Below, piece by piece: positions 59,701 through 61,302 of a stretch of 61,302 bases of DNA. Origin of the DNA: Gnetum montanum. Lineage: Eukaryota; Streptophyta; Gnetopsida; Gnetales; Gnetaceae. A program made the translations under genes and the position numbers. The stretch is taken from contig MNCI01004181.1 of NCBI GenBank assembly GCA_015680685.1, positions 472,646 through 533,947 on the forward strand. The letters are read 5' to 3'. The first letter of the stretch is position 1. The number at the start of each line of letters is the position of its first letter. The notes beneath the pieces are model-generated. The model did not search any database. It worked only from the letters and a program-made list of their open reading frames with translations, and was not told where the DNA came from.

Positions 59701-59900
59701 TGGCAATTGCCCTACAACAAAGCTGCTTTGGTCTATTTGAAAGACCAAGAACGTAGTGGTCTTCCAAGAAGCTTTAGTTTCCCTACCTATTGTGGTGGTT
59801 GTGAGTACCTAGCATCTATGGTGGGAGGCGTCGGCCATGATGGGAGTTACACTGACAATGGAGCTAGACCACACATCATTCCAAAATAACTAGAAACTTT
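56752..59900 (+). pseudogene. LINE G ORF2: endonuclease, RT, zf-RVT
   Basis: ATG 56752-56754 overlaps the ORF1 stop (SNSRP-stop, TGA 56753-56755). Endonuclease: MRILSWNSQGQGNPYKQNTL, YEIVCLQENKFQ, and near 57237 MDLDVQGCLFTWTNNRKGED then MSRIDRVWVS. RT: MKIGKASSPDSWPMEFF near 58050, FLKLDIVEAYDTIDWDSL, FSSPQRGLH, and HYVDSTIL (YVDD changed to YVDS) near 58720; HIVRNFVWSRVKGGHKIHLV near 59127. zf-RVT: CLMCKAIDIETQLHLFFNYP near 59587, last Cys lost. Stops and frameshifts throughout. Confidence 0.82.
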
Positions 59901-59914
59901 GAAACCTAGTGACT

Positions 59915-60385
59915 AGGGTGGGTTGGAGAGAGGTGTTGCCAACCATAAAAGGGAAGCCTGATATACAAGATTCCAGCTTCTTCACATGCTAGGAAAACAT
60001 GTCATAGTGTTCAGGTGTGTGCAAATTTACCTGATGGAGGAGGCTACCTCGAAGTATCTTATGATTCCAAGGTCTAGGGAGGTCATCCTTCCTGCCATTA
60101 GGGGGCTTCAAGATGCATCGTCCTTGTTGGGTGAGATTCCCAAAACATCTAACAGCCAAGTCTCTTACACCCACCTTCCCTCCCCTTTGGCAAATGGCTG
60201 CTAAGGTTGTGGAGCATTTCTTCATGCAAACTGGCGATGCCTCTAAAATACAATATACTCATTTTGCCTTTTTGTAGTGTCTACAACTTAACAAGTCAGT
60301 TAACTTGTCAAGGCTCTTTATGGCCGTCCTCTGCCAACAATGGCAAGGAAGACATTCTAGGCTTATTTTAGTGCTTTGATGAGCG
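59915..60385 (+). pseudogene. LINE G gag-like module
   Basis: Broken frames give KGKPDIQDSSFF, then AAKVVEHFFMQTGDASKIQY, THFAFL, NKSVNLSRLFMAVLC and HSRLILVL. The order and wording match the module in copies B, D, E and F. The first half is badly decayed. Confidence 0.5.
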
Positions 60386-60429
60386 GCCAAGCCACCAAAG
60401 CCAACATCATCTATTGATCAAGAGGCTAA

Positions 60430-60858
60430 TAGTTACATATCTAGGGTGTATGTTAGGAGGCACAATGAGAGGAGACAAGGTTCTAGGTCTGCTGAGGAGA
60501 GCATGCTCCTAGAGCAAACTAGTCCAAGAGATGAAGAAGCACACTCGAGCATAAGAGCATGCACACAAGGAACAAGAGGATTCCATGCACCAACAAGAGG
60601 AGCAGCAAATACAAGCACAGGAGTGGGAGACACAAGGATGGAAGGAGCTAGAGGAAGTTGTGCAATGGACTATTCTAGAAGAGCGATTAAGGTACAAGAT
60701 AAAGGAGCATCTACGGAGGGAGAGGAATGAGCAAGAGGAAAAGGAGGAGTAGGCATTCAACAAAGTGAAAGAGAATATGAAAGAAAAAAAAACATAGAGC
60801 ACGAGGATAAGATGTTGGTCTCAAATGCAAGAATGTCGCTTTGTGCTAGGAAATGCCC
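60430..60858 (+). pseudogene. LINE G coiled-coil segment
   Basis: Highly charged E/Q/R/K sequence across frames (for example ERNEQEEKEE near 60720 and VKENMKEKKN near 60768) in the position of the other coiled coils. Frameshifts and stops present. Confidence 0.5.
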
Positions 60859-60859
60859 A

Positions 60860-61114
60860 TATGTGGTCCTACAAATTAATATGGACACCCCGTGGGACAA
60901 TCTTCGAAAGTACATTAGACAAGAGTTACATATGATACACCCTAACAAGATGTGTCACTTGGCCAAGCATGTGCAAGACCAACACAAGGAAAGGTTTAAA
61001 AATTTCCAACAAGCTACAATGTTCCTACCTTCTGAGAAGAGGAGGATCTTGGATAAGGTGCACAAACAAGAGAGGCCTTCCTACCATTGCAGCACTCTAC
61101 CTTTCCTAGTATGA
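60860..61114 (+). pseudogene. LINE G J-domain-like module (HPN), frame uninterrupted
   Basis: The open frame 60812-61114 reads YVVLQINMDTPWDNLRKYIR, then IHPNKMCHLAKHVQDQHKER (HPN at 60938-60946), FKNFQQATMFLPSEKRRILD ending at 61054, and a short tail to the stop at 61112-61114. The whole J-like region is free of stops and frameshifts. Spacing from the first Tyr to HPN (26 residues) equals DnaJ, and SEKRRILD corresponds to the PEKR..YD end of helix IV. Confidence 0.8.
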
Positions 61115-61302
61115 CTTGTTGGCTTTGTCAATTCTCCAATAGGTGTCTAGTTTGGTTTTAGGGCCTTGTGGGTCCCAATTTTGATGAAGGTTTAGGCCCC
61201 TTTTGTGGTAATGTTGTTAATGGTGTCAAGGTGTTGCACTCCCCCTACTTGATAAACTTGGTTCTCCAAGCTAGCCTTGGTGTTTTTTCTATTGTGGTCA
61301 GG
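61115..61302 (+). other. LINE G 3' UTR (window end)
   Basis: G/T-rich sequence following the stop, like the 3' UTR of the other copies. The poly-A end is outside the window. Confidence 0.6.

Larger units (their letters stand above)
56480..61302 (+). mobile_element. LINE G: L1-type, ORF1 end through 3' UTR, cut by window edge
   Basis: Begins in decayed ORF1 end sequence near 56480 and has the ATGA junction at 56752-56755, endonuclease, RT, zf-RVT, gag-like module, coiled coil and J-like module, with the 3' UTR running to the window end. Antisense to SKI2. A 22-base duplication (GCTGCAAGGCTTTGCTTTCC and neighbour) lies near 56550-56597. Confidence 0.85.

Overview
The window is nuclear plant DNA from a species with very large, retrotransposon-filled introns. 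This pattern suggests a gymnosperm (ginkgo, cycad or conifer type); that is an inference from intron size and repeat make-up, not from a marker gene. The only host gene I can support is a minus-strand SKI2 gene, the cytoplasmic exosome-associated Ski2-like RNA helicase. Six internal exons (55117-55195, 42012-42274, 29004-29111, 12590-12691, 9817-10017, 9599-9709) join in phase through GT-AG sites into 288 codons without a stop. They cover the acidic linker, the lead-in to the helicase core, Walker A, motif Ia, the LTGD and TTEILRSML segments, the DEVH box and the SAT motif. The introns are about 12.8, 12.9, 16.3, 2.6 and 0.1 kb, so 864 coding bases are spread over 45.6 kb. The gene runs off both ends of the window.

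The rest is mostly decayed retrotransposons. L1-type LINEs dominate: a 3' end at 1-410; a minus-strand copy at 1890-5420; a 3' fragment at 11061-12190; copies at 19855-22368 (A), 22633-25568 (B), 29590-34745 (C) and 34746-40497 (D); a 3' fragment at 40541-41067; the best-preserved copy at 45187-51170 (E); a 5'-truncated copy with a perfect 19-bp target duplication at 51724-53730 (F); and a copy running off the end at 56480-61302 (G). There are also two Ty1/copia elements (5690-9220, 14349-15869), a Ty3/gypsy gag fragment, RTE-type LINE pieces, two copies of a tRNA-derived SINE family, and a 46-bp minisatellite.

The most interesting observation is in the LINEs. After the usual endonuclease, reverse transcriptase and zf-RVT modules, their ORF2 continues into a long C-terminal extension: a gag-like plant transposon module, a coiled coil, and in four copies a DnaJ (J-domain) homologous module. 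The J-like module keeps exactly 26 codons between the first aromatic residue and the HPD/HPN tripeptide in all four copies, and helix III and the terminal R..LD are recognisable. One copy reads HPD and three read HPN. In five copies ORF1 ends and ORF2 starts at a 4-base ATGA overlap, usually after the residues SRP, which suggests coupled termination and reinitiation.

All LINE copies inside the SKI2 introns that keep their 3' end lie antisense to the gene. The one sense-oriented LINE (1890-5420) has lost its 3' end. This fits selection against sense polyadenylation signals, but the sample is small.
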